From Saprospiraceae bacterium (GTDB lineage: Bacteria > Bacteroidota > Bacteroidia > Chitinophagales > Saprospiraceae), in contig JADKAS010000007.1 of NCBI GenBank assembly GCA_016715245.1, positions 62,001-126,000 on the forward strand: a stretch of DNA of 64,000 bases, in the 5' to 3' direction. Position 1 is the first letter of the stretch. Each line of letters opens with the position of its first letter. Shown one piece after another: positions 61,834 through 64,000 of the stretch. The notes beneath the pieces were generated by a model, which did not search any database, was not told where the DNA came from, and worked only from the letters and a program-made list of their open reading frames with translations. Position numbers and translations under genes: made by a program.

Positions 61834-64000
61834 ATGAAAAGATTTTTAAATCAATTATTAACACTGGTATTCGGTACGGTGTTAGCAGTGAACATAAATG
61901 CGCAGTGTATTGAAACTATGGCGTTTGGTTCAGCTACAGTAGGACCTTGTAGTGGCGCTGTCACAATTAGTACTTGTAATTTCGCTGGTGAATTTGCAGT
62001 TGTAAGTGGCATCGTAACTGGTAGAACTTATCAATTTACAAGTGCCGTCGCAACGGATTTTATTACCATTACCACAACGGGAAACGTTGTTTTGGCATCT
62101 GGTGTTCAACCTTTAAACTGGGTTGCATCTTTGACAGGTATGGTTCGTGTTCATTACAGTACCAGTTCCAATTGTGGTGATGCTTCTGTTTGTAGACAAA
62201 CGTCAGTGGGTTGTACCTCGTGTTTACCTCCTGCTCAAAGTTTGTGTAGTGCAGCTGTGCCAATTCCTGCAATTCCTTCTACCGGAGGTTCTGTTACCGT
62301 TTCAGGAGCCACAGTCTGTAGCGCTGGTATTCAAGCAGTTCCCACTTGCGGAACAACATTAAATACTACAAACGGATTTTGGCATTCATTTACTGCTCCA
62401 TGTAACGGTGCGGTAACTATGACAACCTGTAATGCTGCAACTTCTTTTGACACAAAAATGGGTGTTTTTACCGGTACGTGTACAGGTCCTTCTCCTGCAG
62501 GACTTACTTGTGTTGTAGGTAATGATGATGATTGTGCTGCTTTTACTTTCAGATCGACGGTAAGATTTAATGCAGTTGGAGGTACAACATATCTTGTTTA
62601 CATTACTGGATTTGGTGCTGCAAGTGGTTCATATGATTTGACAACAACTTTTGTTGGTGATGTATGTAGCTGTGCACCGAACCCTCTAAATGTTTCTTTT
62701 GTTCCCCCTGATATTACTATATGTCCGAATGAACCATTGACATTGTCTCCAACTATCACTGGTGGTATACCTGGTGTACAAGGAGCTCCTGGATATTATG
62801 CATTTGACGTACGTGGTGCTCAGGCTCAAACGCCTTTGAGTAGAATTCAATATTTTACTTCGCCAACCGCGATTCCTACATCTTTTCCTGCACCTTCAAT
62901 AACAACTCCACAAGGATCTGTGTCTGTTAATGGAAGGTTTTATGTCCTTGAAGGACCTGCGGCAGCGCCTAGAATCAGTAGACTTAATTTAGATGCAACT
63001 GTCCCTGCAGTTATTGCTGGACCTGTAGTATCTGGTTTTGGTGCTGTGGTTCCTGCTAATTTTTGGGGATTGTCCAGAAATCCTGTTAACGGAGTTGTAA
63101 CCGGATTAGTTTCAACTGGAGCTTTTGCGTGGGCTAATCCTCAATATTTGTATGATATTAATCTTACTACAGGTGTGGTATCCAATGTCAGACAAATTTC
63201 TAATTTACAAGCAGGTGGATTCCTTCTTTGGGCAAATCACACAGCATCTGGTTCTATTGTGGGCCTTGTAAGGACTGGTGCTACTCCTGCCCCAAGTTTT
63301 TTAGTTGATATCAATTCTGCAACAGGTGCAGTATCAAACTCAAGAGCCACTGGTACAGCGGCAAATTTTGTTCAAGGAGCTAGTTTAGGTCCTGATGGAG
63401 TATTATATGCTGCTTTATATATAGGTGGCGGAACCAATTTCATTGGTCAAGTGAATACAACGACTGGTGCCATTGCTAATATTAATCCGTTGTTCCCAAC
63501 CAACAATATAGACAGAGAAATGGTTGGTTTCAATTATTATCAGTCTATTTTGGATCCGTCAGGTTTTAACTTTGCTTGGACAGGTGCGGGTTCTCAATAT
63601 TTGTCTTGTACTAATTGTAGAAACCCAGAGTTTAATGATGCTCCGGCAGGTACGTATGTTCTTACATTAACGGTAACTGATGGTTGCGGAGCGACAAGAA
63701 CAGCTACCGTCACGATTACTGTAAGAGATATTCCTGATGCAATGGCTTGTAACGATGGCGTAAACATCTCTGTTGAAGAGTCTTGTTCTATCGACATCAG
63801 AGCGGACATGTTCCTTGAAGGACCTTATGACGGATGTTACGACCAATATGAAGTGTATATCTGGCCATATGGTCAGGAAGGAGCTTCTACTGGAAATGTA
63901 AACAATCAATTGTTTAATTTCACAGGATTGTTTGGAACACATACATTTGTAGTTGTTAATCCTTTCACTGGAAACAGATGTTGGGGTACATTTACTGTTG
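61834..64000 (+). CDS. Large secreted adhesin-like protein, 3' end beyond window
   Basis: An open frame of 722 codons runs from the ATG at 61834 to the right edge. It starts with a signal peptide (MKRFLNQLLTLVFGTVLA..NAQ). Two cysteine-rich beta domains (about residues 25-150 and 150-285) resemble each other (GPCSGAVTISTCN and APCNGAVTMTTCN). A propeller-like part follows (about 370-560, with LDATVPAVIAG and LGPDGVLYAALYIGG). Then comes a PKD-like domain (AWTGAGSQY..GTYVLTLTVTDGCG, about 570-630). This layout is typical of very large Saprospiraceae surface proteins that end in a T9SS signal, which lies beyond the window. Adhesion or matrix building is inference. Confidence 0.85.
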   Translation, partial: MKRFLNQLLTLVFGTVLAVNINAQCIETMAFGSATVGPCSGAVTISTCNFAGEFAVVSGIVTGRTYQFTSAVATDFITITTTGNVVLASGVQPLNWVASLTGMVRVHYSTSSNCGDASVCRQTSVGCTSCLPPAQSLCSAAVPIPAIPSTGGSVTVSGATVCSAGIQAVPTCGTTLNTTNGFWHSFTAPCNGAVTMTTCNAATSFDTKMGVFTGTCTGPSPAGLTCVVGNDDDCAAFTFRSTVRFNAVGGTTYLVYITGFGAASGSYDLTTTFVGDVCSCAPNPLNVSFVPPDITICPNEPLTLSPTITGGIPGVQGAPGYYAFDVRGAQAQTPLSRIQYFTSPTAIPTSFPAPSITTPQGSVSVNGRFYVLEGPAAAPRISRLNLDATVPAVIAGPVVSGFGAVVPANFWGLSRNPVNGVVTGLVSTGAFAWANPQYLYDINLTTGVVSNVRQISNLQAGGFLLWANHTASGSIVGLVRTGATPAPSFLVDINSATGAVSNSRATGTAANFVQGASLGPDGVLYAALYIGGGTNFIGQVNTTTGAIANINPLFPTNNIDREMVGFNYYQSILDPSGFNFAWTGAGSQYLSCTNCRNPEFNDAPAGTYVLTLTVTDGCGATRTATVTITVRDIPDAMACNDGVNISVEESCSIDIRADMFLEGPYDGCYDQYEVYIWPYGQEGASTGNVNNQLFNFTGLFGTHTFVVVNPFTGNRCWGTFTV

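Noticed and set aside
1..64000. tRNA, rRNA, insertion sequences and integrases
   Set aside because: I looked through the intergenic regions by eye and found no cloverleaf, rRNA segment, transposase-like protein or terminal inverted repeats. A covariance-model scan would be decisive for small RNAs.

Overview
The window reads as a chromosomal segment of an AT-rich Bacteroidota bacterium, most likely of the Saprospiraceae/Chitinophagia type. The grounds are type IX secretion (T9SS) C-terminal sorting domains, TAnnTTTG-like promoter boxes, LytS/LytTR two-component pairs, a DUF5103 protein, an alpha-2-macroglobulin/PbpC pair, and large secreted multidomain proteins. The genus is inference. I see no rRNA, tRNA, insertion sequence, CRISPR array or prophage.

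Layout. 1-4.4 kb (minus): a surface-protein operon made of a short fibre-head-like peptide, an outer-membrane-barrel-like protein and a large secreted protein that runs off the left edge. 4.9-14.4 kb (plus): the most distinctive locus, three secreted fibre proteins built from uninterrupted 17-residue repeats (32, 40 and 30 units), each ending in a peptidase-S74-type self-cleaving trimerisation domain, with a small T9SS-sorted protein between the second and third. 14.5-18.4 kb: a beta-propeller sensor kinase and its LytTR regulator. 18.8-23.2 kb: a porin-like protein and a VCBS/ASPIC secreted protein (minus), then a second LytS/LytTR pair (plus). 23.4-28.6 kb: small lipoprotein, Bax-inhibitor-like membrane protein, then polyprenyl synthase, TetR regulator, NAD kinase and a cyclase-family hydrolase, and a PKD-like membrane protein. 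29-31.9 kb: YkuK-like RNase H fold protein and a tightly coupled three-gene operon with a possible polymorphic-toxin-23-like protein. 32-39.9 kb: alpha-2-macroglobulin lipoprotein plus PbpC. 40-44.5 kb: QueD/PTPS, FolE, FabD, YqgE and an ABC-F ATPase. 44.4-50.9 kb: DUF5103, sterol-desaturase family, HldD, FolB, a glutaryl-CoA-dehydrogenase-like enzyme, a membrane protein, an AhpD-like protein and a lipoprotein. 51.3-58.8 kb (minus): AAA ATPase with a nuclease-like C-terminus, TIM-barrel isomerase, fused 2-oxoacid dehydrogenase E1, Fur and MetG. 59.2-64 kb (plus): TPR protein, small secreted protein and the start of a large secreted adhesin-like protein that runs off the right edge.

Five otherwise intact genes (first fibre gene, polyprenyl synthase, queD, AhpD-like gene, metG) are each broken by a single-base change at a short homopolymer. 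Restoring one base in each recovers a full-length family member, so I annotate the restored extents; assembly or sequencing error is the simplest explanation. Several starts were chosen by signal peptides or by nearby TAnnTTTG boxes in preference to longer TTG/GTG-initiated frames.
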